A stretch of 64,000 nt of DNA from Atopobium minutum (GCA_900105895.1 FNSH01000001.1:62001-126000); one strand, 5' to 3'. Positions 35,332 through 44,441 are shown, counted from the first letter of the stretch. Translations and numbers: made by a program. The notes: generated from the sequence alone by a model not told the origin.

Positions 35332-36524
35332 GTATCTTCGAAGCTCCCTGGCCTGAGGTCAAACGCCCAGAAGTACTTCGCATTGCAATTCTTGGTGCTA
35401 CCGGATCTATTGGTACCCAAGCATTAGAGGTATGTCGCAAACATGCACACAGGCTGCAGGTTGTGGCCTTATCGGCAGCCCGTTCTGCCGATGAGCTCAT
35501 AGAGCTTGCCCAGGAATTTGGTGTAAAGCATCTTGCCCTTGCAGATGAAAACCAGCGCACGGCAGCAGCTGTCAATCAGCTGGGTTCAGATGTGCAGCTT
35601 GGGTTTGGTAACCAAGCAGTCGCTGATCTTACAACTCTTGATGAGGTTGACCTTGTTTTAGTAAGTGTTGTAGGAGCAGCAGGCATTCTGCCAACCTATA
35701 CTGCCCTTATCAATAACAAGACAGTGGCGCTTGCCAATAAAGAAGCTCTGGTTTGCGCGGGTGAGCTTTTGATGCCCCTGGTCAAACCAGGCAAACTCAT
35801 TCCGGTTGATTCTGAGCATTCAGCCATTTTCCAATGTCTGTTGGGAACACAGCCACAGCAGGTGAGCCGTATTTGGCTTACCTGTTCCGGCGGACCCTTT
35901 TACGGCAAGAGCGTAGCTGAGCTGCGTAACGTCACTGCAGATCAGGCGCTTAAACACCCCAATTGGAAGATGGGACCAAAGATTACCATAGACTCTGCCA
36001 CGCTTATGAATAAGGGTTTGGAAATTCTTGAGGCCCACCATCTGTTTGGTGTAGCAATCGATGATATTCAGGTGTTAGTGCAGCGTCAGAGTCGTATTCA
36101 TTCTATGATAGAAACCATCGATGGTTCAGTCATAGCACAGCTTGGTCCTTCTGATATGCGTGGTCCAATCCAGCTTGCCTTTAGCTATCCCGAGCGCTGG
36201 GAAGCCCCTGCAACGCCTGTCAATTTCTTTGAGCAAACCAGCTTGGATTTTGGACCTGCAGATGATCAAACCTTTAGGTGTTTGGAGCTTGCTCGTCAAG
36301 CAGGTCGCACAGGTAAAACCCTGCCTTGCATTCTTAACGCTGCAAACGAGGTGGCAAACCTTGCATTTAGGCAGCACAAGCTCTCGTTTTTGCAAATTGC
36401 GCAGCTTGTTGAGAAGGTCATGGATCATATACCCGTGCAAGATTTAGTTTCTTTAGAGCAGCTCACAGAGGTAGATACGCATGCGCGTACAGTAGCAGAA
36501 CAGTATATTCGTGAGGTAATCTGA
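35328..36524 (+). CDS. dxr: 1-deoxy-D-xylulose 5-phosphate reductoisomerase
   Basis: NADPH-dependent second step of the non-mevalonate isoprenoid pathway. NADPH-binding LGATGSIGTQAL (~23-34), the NKEALVCAGELLM region (~138-150), VDSEHSAIFQCL (metal site, ~160-171), SGGPFYG and the MNKGLEILEAHHLF block (~226-239) are all present. 398 residues. TTG 35328 overlaps the cdsA stop; no other in-frame start fits. The stop TGA shares a base with the rseP ATG. Confidence 0.94.
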   Translation: MSIFEAPWPEVKRPEVLRIAILGATGSIGTQALEVCRKHAHRLQVVALSAARSADELIELAQEFGVKHLALADENQRTAAAVNQLGSDVQLGFGNQAVADLTTLDEVDLVLVSVVGAAGILPTYTALINNKTVALANKEALVCAGELLMPLVKPGKLIPVDSEHSAIFQCLLGTQPQQVSRIWLTCSGGPFYGKSVAELRNVTADQALKHPNWKMGPKITIDSATLMNKGLEILEAHHLFGVAIDDIQVLVQRQSRIHSMIETIDGSVIAQLGPSDMRGPIQLAFSYPERWEAPATPVNFFEQTSLDFGPADDQTFRCLELARQAGRTGKTLPCILNAANEVANLAFRQHKLSFLQIAQLVEKVMDHIPVQDLVSLEQLTEVDTHARTVAEQYIREVI

Positions 36525-37894
36525 TGCCCCAGTTTGTTTCTACGATCTCAGCAATCTTTTGGGGAGTCTTAGTACTCTCCATTTTAGTAACCGCTCATGA
36601 AGCAGGGCACTATTTTGCAGCCCGTCTTTGTAAAGCGCGCGTTACCGAATTTTTTATCGGCATGCCCTCCCGTCATAAATGGTCGTGGCGCAGCAAAAAG
36701 CATGGTACCGAGTTTGGAATCACTCCCATCCTGTTGGGTGGTTATACCAGGATTTGTGGTATGTCGCCGCTTAACCAGCTTGAATATGCCCGCGGTCTTG
36801 AATTGGTGCAAACGCAGGGCAGCATCGAGGTAGAACAAGCCGCACAGCAGCTGGATTGTTCCGTAGAAGATGCCTATGACATCTTTGAAACCTTGGTGGA
36901 TTGGGCTGCCATTGAGCCTGATTATGAGTCGCATGAGGGCGATAAACCCAAAGGGCGCAGCTTACCAAACTCATATAAAACTACCTTACGTGATAGTGCA
37001 TTTAACACCAAGTTTGATGATTCCTTTGACGAAAATACCGAGCTTATGCAGGCTGGTACGGCACAGCCCTTAACCATGACTGCTCAGGACTTTTTGGATC
37101 AAGAGCGCTCAAAAATCTATGTGGGCAAAAAATTCTGGGCTCGTTTCTTTATGATCTTTGCAGGTCCAGTTGCAAGCTTTATTACCGGTGTCCTGTTCAT
37201 GGTGCTTTCTTTGAGCGTGGTAGGTCAAGAGGTGCCAACAAATGATCCTATGATTGGTGCTGTTGTTGAGCATTCTCTTGCTCAACAAGCTGGCTTACAG
37301 TCCGGAGACCGCCTGCTTGCTGTAGATGACCACAAGGTAGATAGCTTTACGGACCTTGCTGGCTTGCTTAAAGATAAGTTTGATAAGCATGAGGCCTTTG
37401 AGCTGTCTTATCAGCGTGATGGATCTGCTCAATCGTTGCAGATTACTCCAGCTCAAAACGATACGGCCTTGGGAATATACGCACCTACAAAATGGGCACA
37501 CCTCTCTGTTGGAGAAGCTCTTAACATTACCTGGAAGTTTTCAGTACAGATTGCTCAATTTGCGGCCAAACTGATAGTTCCCACGCAAACCATGAATGTG
37601 GTTTCTCAGTCATCTTCCATTGTGGGGATTTCTGTTATGGCTTCTCAAGCTGCCTCTTCTGGTCTGGGTACGCTTTTATTATTTGCTGCACAAATTTCTC
37701 TTTCACTGGCCTTTATGAATCTGCTGCCTATCCCTCCTTTGGATGGCGGTAAGATTTTGATCGAGTTTATACAGGTCATTATCCGTAAACCCCTCAGCGA
37801 GCGTACGCAAAGCTATATCTCTTTTGTAGGAATTGCTCTGTTTGCTTGTCTATTCTTGCTGTCGCTTAAGAACGACATTCTTCGATTTATCTAA
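36524..37894 (+). CDS. rseP: Site-2 zinc metalloprotease, RseP/RasP type, with an internal insert
   Basis: Intramembrane protease of the M50 family. TM1 carries the zinc motif HEAGH (25-29); the second zinc-ligand motif NLLPIPPLDGGK lies near ~404-415. A PDZ domain occupies ~240-310 (GLQSGDRLLAVDDHKV). Between GGYTRICGM (~72-80) and KFWARFFMIFAGP (~203-215), usually a short loop, there are about 120 extra residues (81-200), including a helical SIEVEQAAQQLDCSVEDAYD stretch resembling a winged-helix/HTH unit. At 456 residues it is longer than typical RasP (~420). The dxr-rseP-ispG order is conserved; the insert is the unusual part. Confidence 0.92.
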   Translation: MPQFVSTISAIFWGVLVLSILVTAHEAGHYFAARLCKARVTEFFIGMPSRHKWSWRSKKHGTEFGITPILLGGYTRICGMSPLNQLEYARGLELVQTQGSIEVEQAAQQLDCSVEDAYDIFETLVDWAAIEPDYESHEGDKPKGRSLPNSYKTTLRDSAFNTKFDDSFDENTELMQAGTAQPLTMTAQDFLDQERSKIYVGKKFWARFFMIFAGPVASFITGVLFMVLSLSVVGQEVPTNDPMIGAVVEHSLAQQAGLQSGDRLLAVDDHKVDSFTDLAGLLKDKFDKHEAFELSYQRDGSAQSLQITPAQNDTALGIYAPTKWAHLSVGEALNITWKFSVQIAQFAAKLIVPTQTMNVVSQSSSIVGISVMASQAASSGLGTLLLFAAQISLSLAFMNLLPIPPLDGGKILIEFIQVIIRKPLSERTQSYISFVGIALFACLFLLSLKNDILRFI

Positions 37895-37910
37895 GGTTGT
37901 GTAGTTTGTC

Positions 37911-38993
37911 ATGGTAATTACTCATGCTAAGCGCCACGACCGCGCGCAGACACAGCGCGTACAGGTTGGTAGCGTAGCAGTAGGTGGGGGAGCGCCCATC
38001 TGTGTTCAATCAATGACCAATACCAATACCGCAAATCCTCAAGCTACCTTAGCTCAGATTACTTGTTTAGCTGCAGCGGGCTGTGAAATTATTCGTGTTG
38101 CCTTGCCCAATAAAAATGCGATTGGTGGCTTTGAAGAGATCTGTGCTCGGTCCGAGCTGCCTGTAGTAGCAGATATTCATTTTGATCACAGGCTGGCCAT
38201 TGAGGCCGCTCGTCGCGGAGCTTGTGCGTTGCGTATCAACCCTGGCAATATTGGTTCGTTTGCTAAGGTTGATGCCGTTATAGAAGCCGCTGCACAAGCT
38301 CATATTCCCATTCGTATTGGAGTAAATGCCGGTTCATTGGCCAAAGAATTTGATGTGCGTCAGGACATGACTCAGCCTCAAAAACTGGTTGCCTCATCTG
38401 AGTCATTTGTGAGCTATTTTGAGGAGCATGGCTTTACCGATATCGTTCTTTCTGCAAAAGCGCATGATGTTACTACTACCTTGGAAACGTACCGAGAACT
38501 CTCACGCGCCTTGCCTCATATTCCACTACATCTTGGGGTAACAGAGGCGGGTACTGCTTTCCAAGGCACTATCAAAAGTGCCATTGGTCTGGGCTGTTTG
38601 CTGGAACAGGGGATTGGCGATACCATGCGTGTATCGCTGACCGCAGATCCGGTAGAAGAGGTTAAAGTTGCTTGGGAAATTTTGGCAGCACTGGGTATAC
38701 GCCGCCGTAATCCAGAGTTGGTAAGTTGTCCTACCTGCGGCCGTACCAAGATTAATCTCATTCCTATTGCAGAAGAGGTAGAACGTCGTCTACAAACCAT
38801 TTCTGCACCTATTTCTGTTGCCGTTATGGGTTGTGAGGTTAACGGCCCTGGTGAGGCGCGCGATGCAGACATTGGCGTTGCTTGTAGCTGTGGACAAGGC
38901 TTAATCTTTGCCGGAGGAAAAACCCTGAGACGCGTACCAGAAGAGCAGATTATAGATGCACTGTTTGAGGAGATTCAGAAGCGTTTTTGCTAA
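37911..38993 (+). CDS. ispG: 4-hydroxy-3-methylbut-2-enyl diphosphate synthase (flavodoxin/ferredoxin)
   Basis: [4Fe-4S] enzyme, penultimate step of the non-mevalonate pathway. The TIM-barrel half has VQSMTNTNTANPQATLAQI (~26-44) and ADIHFDHRLA; the cluster Cys ligands are in SCPTCGR (~264-270) and VMGCEVNGPGEA (~304-315). 360 residues is the standard bacterial length. It sits 16 bases after rseP; together with dxr and ispH (51.7 kb) three steps of the pathway are in this window. Confidence 0.95.
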   Translation: MVITHAKRHDRAQTQRVQVGSVAVGGGAPICVQSMTNTNTANPQATLAQITCLAAAGCEIIRVALPNKNAIGGFEEICARSELPVVADIHFDHRLAIEAARRGACALRINPGNIGSFAKVDAVIEAAAQAHIPIRIGVNAGSLAKEFDVRQDMTQPQKLVASSESFVSYFEEHGFTDIVLSAKAHDVTTTLETYRELSRALPHIPLHLGVTEAGTAFQGTIKSAIGLGCLLEQGIGDTMRVSLTADPVEEVKVAWEILAALGIRRRNPELVSCPTCGRTKINLIPIAEEVERRLQTISAPISVAVMGCEVNGPGEARDADIGVACSCGQGLIFAGGKTLRRVPEEQIIDALFEEIQKRFC

Positions 38994-39111
38994 TGCCGAT
39001 ACAGCGTTTATTATCTAAGAGCAAACACAATAGATAGTAGTGATGCAGCTAGTATCCATCTATTTCAAAGTACGTTAGTGTGGGGATGACCCCAAACAGA
39101 GAGGATTTCTC

Positions 39112-40827
39112 GTGAAGTCATTTCATAAGATGAGTAAGCTCTATGCGCCTACACTTAAAGAAGATCCTACAGATGCCGAGCTTGCCAGCCATAGACTCAT
39201 GCTTCGTGCCGGTCTGATTCGCAAAGGAGCTGCCGGTCTTTATAGCTATTTGCCGCTTGCATGGCGCTCTCTTCTTAAGATTGAAACTATCATTCGAGAA
39301 GAAATGGACGAGATTGACGCACAAGAAATGCTCGTTCCTATTTTGACCGATGGAGACCTCTGGAAACAGTCTGGTCGTTGGGATGTCTATGGTCCAGAGA
39401 TGATGCGTATGCATGATCGCCATGAACACATCTACGCGCTTGGCCCTACACACGAGGAGTCTTTTACGGATCTAGTCCGCAATGAGCTGCGCTCATACAA
39501 ACAACTTCCCGTAACGCTGTATCAAATTCAGGATAAGTTCCGTGATGAACGTCGCCCACGCTTTGGTCTGATGCGCGGAAGAGAATTCATTATGAAGGAT
39601 GCTTATTCCTTCTCGGCAGATCAAGAGTCACTGCAAGAGTGCTATGACCAGGAAAAAGAAGCATATGCAAAGATTTGTGAGCGCATAGGCTTGCGCGCCT
39701 TACAGGTAGTTGCAGACTCTGGTCAAATTGGTGGAGATACGTCTGTTGAGTTCATGGCATTGGCAGAGGCAGGTGAGGCAGAGCTTGTATATTGCAACGA
39801 CTGCGGCTGGGCAGCAGACGTGGAGGCGGCTACTGCAAAGGTTTGTCTGCAGTCTTCTGGTGCAGGAGTGCTTGAGCGCGTGCATACCCCTCAGATCTAT
39901 ACGATCGAGGATTTGGCGGAGCAGCTGGGTGTTCCCACATCGGCAACGGTTAAAGCTCTTGCTTTGGTAGACCAGCAAAACAATAATGTGGTGTGCTTGA
40001 TTCCTGGTGATCATGAGCTGAACGATTGTAAGGCCGAGAAGTACTTTGGTGAGTATCACTTTATGACGGAAGAAGAGCTGGCTCAGGCTGGCTTGGTTCG
40101 TGGCTTTATGGGACCGGTAAACCTTCCTGAAACTGTTACCGTCTATGCGGACAGCACTCTTAAAGATATTGAGTATTGGACCGTTGGCGCTAATGAGCCT
40201 GATTATCATTTCTTGCATGCTCAGCAAGGTCGCGACTTTACTATCACTAACTGGGTAGATTTGATCTCTGCAAAGGCCGATGACCTCTGTCCTCATTGTG
40301 GTGCTCCGCTTAAGAGTGCGCGTGGCATTGAGGTTGCCCAGGTGTTCCAGCTGGGCACCAAATACTCTGAATCCATGGGCGCCACCTTTATGGATGTAAA
40401 TGGTCGTGAGAAGCCTCTTATGATGGGCTCTTACGGCATTGGTGTTTCTCGTGCCTTGGCTGCTGTTATTGAGCAATACCACGACGCTCATGGTATTTTC
40501 TGGCCTGTTAGTGTTGCTCCGTATGAGGTTGAGGTTATACCACTTGATATACAAGATGAGGTCGTATGGCCTGTAGCTACCGAGATTGCCTCTGAGCTAT
40601 CCAAACTCGGCGTGGACGTGTTGCTTGATGATCGTAAAGAGCGTCCAGGCGTTAAGTTTGCGGATGCTGATTTGATTGGTATGCCGTATCAGATAATCTG
40701 TGGTAAGAAGGCTGTTGTGAGCGGCAATGTTGAGCTTAAGAACCGTGCAACAGGCGAGCGTAGTGAAGTTGCTATTTCTGAGATTGCTGGCATACTTGCC
40801 AAACTCATTGAAGAGCAGCGCCGATAA
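39112..40827 (+). CDS. proS: Prolyl-tRNA synthetase
   Basis: Class II synthetase of the bacterial form with an editing insertion. Motif 1 lies around GLYSYLPLAWRSL (~43-55), motif 2 at FRDERRPRFGLMRGREFIMKD (~143-163, abbreviated), the YbaK-type editing domain at ~225-390, and motif 3 near SYGIGVSRALAAV (~443-455). 571 residues matches bacterial ProRS. Translation starts at GTG 39112 with GAGG eight bases upstream. A short GGGG-ATGA-CCCC hairpin (39082-39093) precedes the start. ispG-proS is a common Gram-positive order. Confidence 0.96.
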   Translation: MKSFHKMSKLYAPTLKEDPTDAELASHRLMLRAGLIRKGAAGLYSYLPLAWRSLLKIETIIREEMDEIDAQEMLVPILTDGDLWKQSGRWDVYGPEMMRMHDRHEHIYALGPTHEESFTDLVRNELRSYKQLPVTLYQIQDKFRDERRPRFGLMRGREFIMKDAYSFSADQESLQECYDQEKEAYAKICERIGLRALQVVADSGQIGGDTSVEFMALAEAGEAELVYCNDCGWAADVEAATAKVCLQSSGAGVLERVHTPQIYTIEDLAEQLGVPTSATVKALALVDQQNNNVVCLIPGDHELNDCKAEKYFGEYHFMTEEELAQAGLVRGFMGPVNLPETVTVYADSTLKDIEYWTVGANEPDYHFLHAQQGRDFTITNWVDLISAKADDLCPHCGAPLKSARGIEVAQVFQLGTKYSESMGATFMDVNGREKPLMMGSYGIGVSRALAAVIEQYHDAHGIFWPVSVAPYEVEVIPLDIQDEVVWPVATEIASELSKLGVDVLLDDRKERPGVKFADADLIGMPYQIICGKKAVVSGNVELKNRATGERSEVAISEIAGILAKLIEEQRR

Positions 40828-40875
40828 GTGTCTACATAAGATACGTTAGTGCAGAACTTACACTGACAATCAAAG

Positions 40876-40906
40876 AAAGGTCGGAAGAGAATCTCTTCCG
40901 ACCTTT
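40876..40906. terminator. Perfect 15-bp bidirectional terminator between proS and tRNA-Val
   Basis: AAAGGTCGGAAGAGA (40876-40890) is the exact reverse complement of 40892-40906, separated by a single A, with a T run on one side and an A run on the other. It can serve both proS on the plus strand and the tRNA-Val transcript on the minus strand. Confidence 0.9.
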
Positions 40907-40915
40907 TACATGCGT

Positions 40916-40990
40916 TGGTGGGCGATATGCGATTTGAACGCATGACCCCTTCCGTGTGAAGGAAGTGCTCTACCCCTGAGCCAATCGCCC
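40916..40990 (-). tRNA. tRNA-Val (anticodon CAC)
   Basis: The minus strand folds into a standard cloverleaf: acceptor GGGCGAT with ATCGCCC, D stem GCTC/GAGC, anticodon stem CTTCC/GGAAG with loop TTCACAC (anticodon CAC, Val GUG codons), T stem ATGCG/CGCAT with loop TTCAAAT, discriminator A and an encoded CCA (40916-40918). It is 75 bases and the only minus-strand RNA gene here. Confidence 0.95.
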
Positions 40991-41000
40991 GTGCGTTCTT

Positions 41001-41029
41001 ACTATAGCAGAATATATGCAAAGTGCGTT
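41001..41029 (-). promoter_or_regulatory. Candidate -10 for tRNA-Val
   Basis: Minus-strand TATAGT (41006-41001) lies about 10 bases before the tRNA 5' end, a 5/6 match to the -10 consensus. The position 17 bases further upstream reads AACGCA, a poor -35, so this is tentative. Confidence 0.4.
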
Positions 41030-41170
41030 ATAGATTTTTAGGTCTTATCACAAAGCCAGTATTGCAATAAATGAGTCCTTACAATGCTATGATCGATTCA
41101 GTAGCTAGTTACAATAGTAAACAAAAAGAAGCTGAAGCATCTGCCCTAAGTGAGTTGGGGGTGTTCGATA

Positions 41171-41908
41171 GTGTCTAAACTCAGATGCAAGGTCATCCTA
41201 GCCCAGAGTTTGTCTTTTAGGTACAAGAACCAGAAAACCCCGGCACTGGATTCATTTGACCTTGACCTTTACGAAGAAGAAATCGTATGTGTCCTTGGTC
41301 ATAATGGTGCTGGCAAAACAACCCTTCTGAATCTCATATATGGAATCCTGCGACCCAACACCGGAAAGGTCCTCATTAACCAAGAAGTCATTCAGAGCTA
41401 CCGCGATATCTTTTACCTAGACTCGCACTTTGCACTTAATGAAGACATGACCGTGGCAGATAACCTGGAGTTCAGACTTGCTCTACTAGGAAATGAATCA
41501 ATAGATCCCACCAAAGAGCTGGATCAATTCTCATTACAGCGTCACAAAGATATGCCGATAAAGTGTCTTTCGAGTGGACTTCGTCAAAGGGCAAGCCTTG
41601 CAACTGGCTTTTGTGTGAACCCCTCACTGGTACTGTTGGATGAACCTACGAATACAGTAGATCAAGAAACAAGGTTTCTGCTGGAGGACATGCTAAAAGA
41701 TTGCAAGCACAGCCATAGATCTGCTTTGGTAGTATCCCATGACTTGGATTTTGCCTATAGTGTTGCTGACTATTGCATTGTGATGCAGGATGGCAAAAGG
41801 GTGGCTCAAATAGAACCCAGCAAGTACCCTAGCAGCAAAGATTTCCAAAATGAGTACTTATTGATTACGAGTAGACAGAGACGTTCCTATGCTTCTAACC
41901 ATCATTAG
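41171..41908 (+). CDS. ABC transporter ATP-binding protein
   Basis: 245-residue ATPase subunit. Walker A GHNGAGKT (43-50), signature LSSGLRQR (133-140, an LSSG rather than LSGG variant), Walker B LVLLDEPTN with D157-E158 and a VVSHD switch His near 188. The closest family type is the drug/lantibiotic/gliding (CcmA-like) ATPases. The frame is open to GTG 41150, but GTG 41171 begins the normal N-terminus; the ribosome binding site is weak either way. It overlaps the permease by 20 bases. The pair is AT-richer than its neighbours and uses AGA, AGG and ATA codons more freely. Substrate unknown. Confidence 0.82.
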   Translation: MSKLRCKVILAQSLSFRYKNQKTPALDSFDLDLYEEEIVCVLGHNGAGKTTLLNLIYGILRPNTGKVLINQEVIQSYRDIFYLDSHFALNEDMTVADNLEFRLALLGNESIDPTKELDQFSLQRHKDMPIKCLSSGLRQRASLATGFCVNPSLVLLDEPTNTVDQETRFLLEDMLKDCKHSHRSALVVSHDLDFAYSVADYCIVMQDGKRVAQIEPSKYPSSKDFQNEYLLITSRQRRSYASNHH

Positions 41909-42533
41909 ACATGATTGCAAAGCTCTAAAGTACCAAGGAAAAATGCTACTTATGAACGGAATTCTTGTCCTTGGTCTCTGTTTTGCTGCTTATGCGATTT
42001 CTCATGTAAACACTTCTGGAGTATTGTTATTTGGGCGCGCCAATTTGCAGCTAGTGCTTATCGTATTGCTCGGGGCTTCTAGCTGCGTAGAGTTTCTCGG
42101 ACGGGCGCTCTTGTGTGACATTGATGACGGAACGAGAGCTACTGCATTTTATTGCGGTATCAAACCATTTGAGTATGCAAGCGCTAAGGCCATCATTCCT
42201 CTTTGTATCAGCATTGCTGATGTTATATTGTTTGGAATTGTAGCCTCATACTTCTCACCATCTTTTGCAATTTTGTTGCAAGGCGCAGGTGGCTTAATCG
42301 GAGCTTACATTCTGGACATACTTTTCTGTGTTAGTGCAATACATACAATTAGTGTATTTCTCAGACCCGATACAAAAAGTAGACCAAACTTTCTTATCTA
42401 TATTGTGATTATGCATATTCCTATCATTGCTTTTTGTAGCCCCTTAAACAATTTGCTACTTTTTTGTATTGTAATAATGCTCTGCACATTTATAGCGCTT
42501 GTTATATACATATATGCCATATCTAAGAAATAA
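41889..42533 (+). CDS. Putative ABC transporter permease
   Basis: 214-residue, very hydrophobic protein with about six predicted membrane segments (~18-37, 50-68, 95-118, 122-145, 164-185 and 188-210). It has no conserved motif I recognise. Its start lies 20 bases inside the upstream ATPase gene, which supports a two-subunit transporter such as a bacteriocin-immunity or small drug exporter. The last 180 bases are strikingly AT-rich. No terminator follows before pckA. Confidence 0.65.
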   Translation: MLLTIIRHDCKALKYQGKMLLMNGILVLGLCFAAYAISHVNTSGVLLFGRANLQLVLIVLLGASSCVEFLGRALLCDIDDGTRATAFYCGIKPFEYASAKAIIPLCISIADVILFGIVASYFSPSFAILLQGAGGLIGAYILDILFCVSAIHTISVFLRPDTKSRPNFLIYIVIMHIPIIAFCSPLNNLLLFCIVIMLCTFIALVIYIYAISKK

Positions 42534-42662
42534 CAGTCAAATATTGGACTTATAGATAATGACTAACAGAAGCTACGATGACTCGACAACCGTATAAGGT
42601 ATAGTGCATTTCACCATAGAGCACCGCTCTCATACAGATTAAACAGGAGCAAAGGGGGAGTT

Positions 42663-44255
42663 ATGGTTGATATAGAACTCAATATTGCTGGCATTGCAAA
42701 ATGTCATGGGGCTGTGTTGGTTGATGCTTCTCCTGCAGTATTGGTTGAAGAAGCACTACGCAAAAATGAGGGAATTCTCACAGATACCGGTGCGCTTGCA
42801 GTTGAAACAGGCTCATATACCGGACGCTCGCCAAAGGATCGTTTTATTGTTGATACGCCTGACGTACACGACAACATTGCCTGGGGAGCTGTTAATATTC
42901 CCTTTGCACAAGAGCACTATAAGCGTATCAAGAATGACTGCGTCAACTATCTTTCAGCTCGAGACCTCTATGTAGTTCACGCTATAGCCGGAGCTGACAA
43001 GCGTTGGTGCAGGAAGTTTCTGGTTGTCTGCGAGCGCGCAAGTCAGGCACTCTTTGCTCATCAGCTATTGGTACGTCCTTCAGAAAAGCAACTAGAGACC
43101 TTTGTGCCCCAAGACTTCTCGGTATTGGTGGCTCCTGGGCTTAAACTTAACCCAGAGCTTCATCATACGCATTCAGAAGCAGCCATACTTATAAACTTTG
43201 AAGACAAGTGCATCATTGTGGTAGGTACTTCTTATTCCGGAGAAATCAAAAAATCAATCTTCTCTGTCATGAATTACCTCATGCCACTTGAAGAAGAGAT
43301 CCTTCCCATGCATGCTAGTGCAAACATGGATCCACATACGGGCGAGACCGCGCTCTTTTTTGGCCTTTCGGGAACTGGCAAGACCACGCTTTCTGCAGAC
43401 CCTCAACGTATGCTCATTGGTGATGATGAACATGGCTGGGCCGCTGATTCTATCTTTAACTTTGAGGGTGGCTGTTATGCCAAAGCCATTAGAATTTCCC
43501 CTGCAACTGAACCTGAGATTTTTAAGGCCGTACGTTTTGGTGCCGTGTGTGAAAACGTAGTAGTTAACCAGGCTACGCGTATACCTGACTATTTTGATAG
43601 TTGCCTTACCGAGAATACACGTCTTGCATACCCCTTGGATTACATTGAGAATGCCCAAGTGCTGGGCCAAGGTCGCTATCCTAAGGTTATTATTTTCCTC
43701 ACAGCTGATGCCTTTGGTGTTTTGCCACCCATCTCTCGTTTAAGCAAGCACAGTGCCATGTACCATTTCCTCTCCGGTTTTACCAGTAAAGTTGCTGGTA
43801 CAGAGCGTGGAGTTTCTGAGCCTCAGCCAACGTTCTCCGCACTTTTTGGAGAGCCCTTCATGCCTTTATCTCCACTTCTGTATGCAGATATGTTTGGAGA
43901 GAAAATTGAGCGCTCGGGTACCAGGGTATACCTCATCAATACAGGTTGGACAGCAGGGTCGTATGGCGTGGGTCACAGAATAGAGCTTACTGCTACCAGA
44001 CACATCGTTACCGCAGCATTGACTGGCTCTGTGGAGGCTGCCAGCTTTGTGCATGATCCTATCTTTAACCTAGATGTTCCACAGCAGGTTGAAGGCGTAG
44101 ATAGTCGCCTGCTCAATCCTCGTGAGTGCTGGAGCAATAAGGAAGAGTACGATAAGGTGGCTAAAGCCCTTGCCGGCAGGTTTATTGATAATGCTCGCAA
44201 TAAATATCCCGGGATGTCTGAAGAACTCATTGCTGCAGGTCCAAAGCTTGATTAA
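42663..44255 (+). CDS. pckA: Phosphoenolpyruvate carboxykinase (ATP)
   Basis: Interconverts oxaloacetate plus ATP with PEP, CO2 and ADP; in fermenting bacteria it often runs towards oxaloacetate. Substrate site GSYTGRSPKDRFIV (~53-66), the P-loop GLSGTGKTTLSADPQR (~236-251), a metal-binding DDEHGWA and the C-terminal TGWTAGSYGVGHRI segment are all conserved. 530 residues is standard for the ATP type. AAAGGGGGAG immediately precedes ATG 42663. With ppdK it gives the cell two PEP-node enzymes. No convincing terminator follows. Confidence 0.96.
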   Translation: MVDIELNIAGIAKCHGAVLVDASPAVLVEEALRKNEGILTDTGALAVETGSYTGRSPKDRFIVDTPDVHDNIAWGAVNIPFAQEHYKRIKNDCVNYLSARDLYVVHAIAGADKRWCRKFLVVCERASQALFAHQLLVRPSEKQLETFVPQDFSVLVAPGLKLNPELHHTHSEAAILINFEDKCIIVVGTSYSGEIKKSIFSVMNYLMPLEEEILPMHASANMDPHTGETALFFGLSGTGKTTLSADPQRMLIGDDEHGWAADSIFNFEGGCYAKAIRISPATEPEIFKAVRFGAVCENVVVNQATRIPDYFDSCLTENTRLAYPLDYIENAQVLGQGRYPKVIIFLTADAFGVLPPISRLSKHSAMYHFLSGFTSKVAGTERGVSEPQPTFSALFGEPFMPLSPLLYADMFGEKIERSGTRVYLINTGWTAGSYGVGHRIELTATRHIVTAALTGSVEAASFVHDPIFNLDVPQQVEGVDSRLLNPRECWSNKEEYDKVAKALAGRFIDNARNKYPGMSEELIAAGPKLD

Positions 44256-44307
44256 GCTCATGAGCTCCTTACAGATATGAACTTACCAATTTTTTTAGTT
44301 CTGTTAC

Positions 44308-44335
44308 TTGACCAAGTCACGTGCTCTGCTATAGT
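44308..44335 (+). promoter_or_regulatory. Promoter for tRNA-Ala
   Basis: TTGACC (44308-44313) and TATAGT (44330-44335), each 5/6 to consensus, are spaced by 16 bases and would start transcription about 10 bases before the tRNA. Confidence 0.65.
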
Positions 44336-44353
44336 TATTCAAGCGTAAAGCGC

Positions 44354-44429
44354 GGGGAATTAGCTCAGCTGGGAGAGCGCATGACTGGCAGTCATGAGGT
44401 CAGGGGTTCGATCCCCCTATTCTCCACCA
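44354..44429 (+). tRNA. tRNA-Ala (anticodon GGC)
   Basis: Cloverleaf with acceptor GGGGAAT/ATTCTCC (one wobble), D stem GCTC/GAGC, anticodon stem CATGA/TCATG with loop CTGGCAG (anticodon GGC), T arm AGGGG-TTCGATC-CCCCT, discriminator A and encoded CCA at 44427-44429. 76 bases. Confidence 0.95.
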
Positions 44430-44441
44430 TGGTATATAAGG

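Noticed and set aside
39082..39093. GGGG-ATGA-CCCC hairpin before proS as a T-box riboswitch
   Set aside because: The leader is short and lacks the T-box sequence, specifier loop and antiterminator; only a 4-5 bp hairpin is present.
40916..42533. tRNA-Val plus AT-rich ABC genes as an integrated island
   Set aside because: The ABC pair lies at the 5' side of the tRNA, no integrase is present, and I found no duplicated tRNA 3' end, so a tRNA-targeted integrative element is not supported.
44256..44267. AGCTCATGAGCT palindrome after pckA as a terminator
   Set aside because: It has no T run and no proper loop, so it would not terminate transcription.
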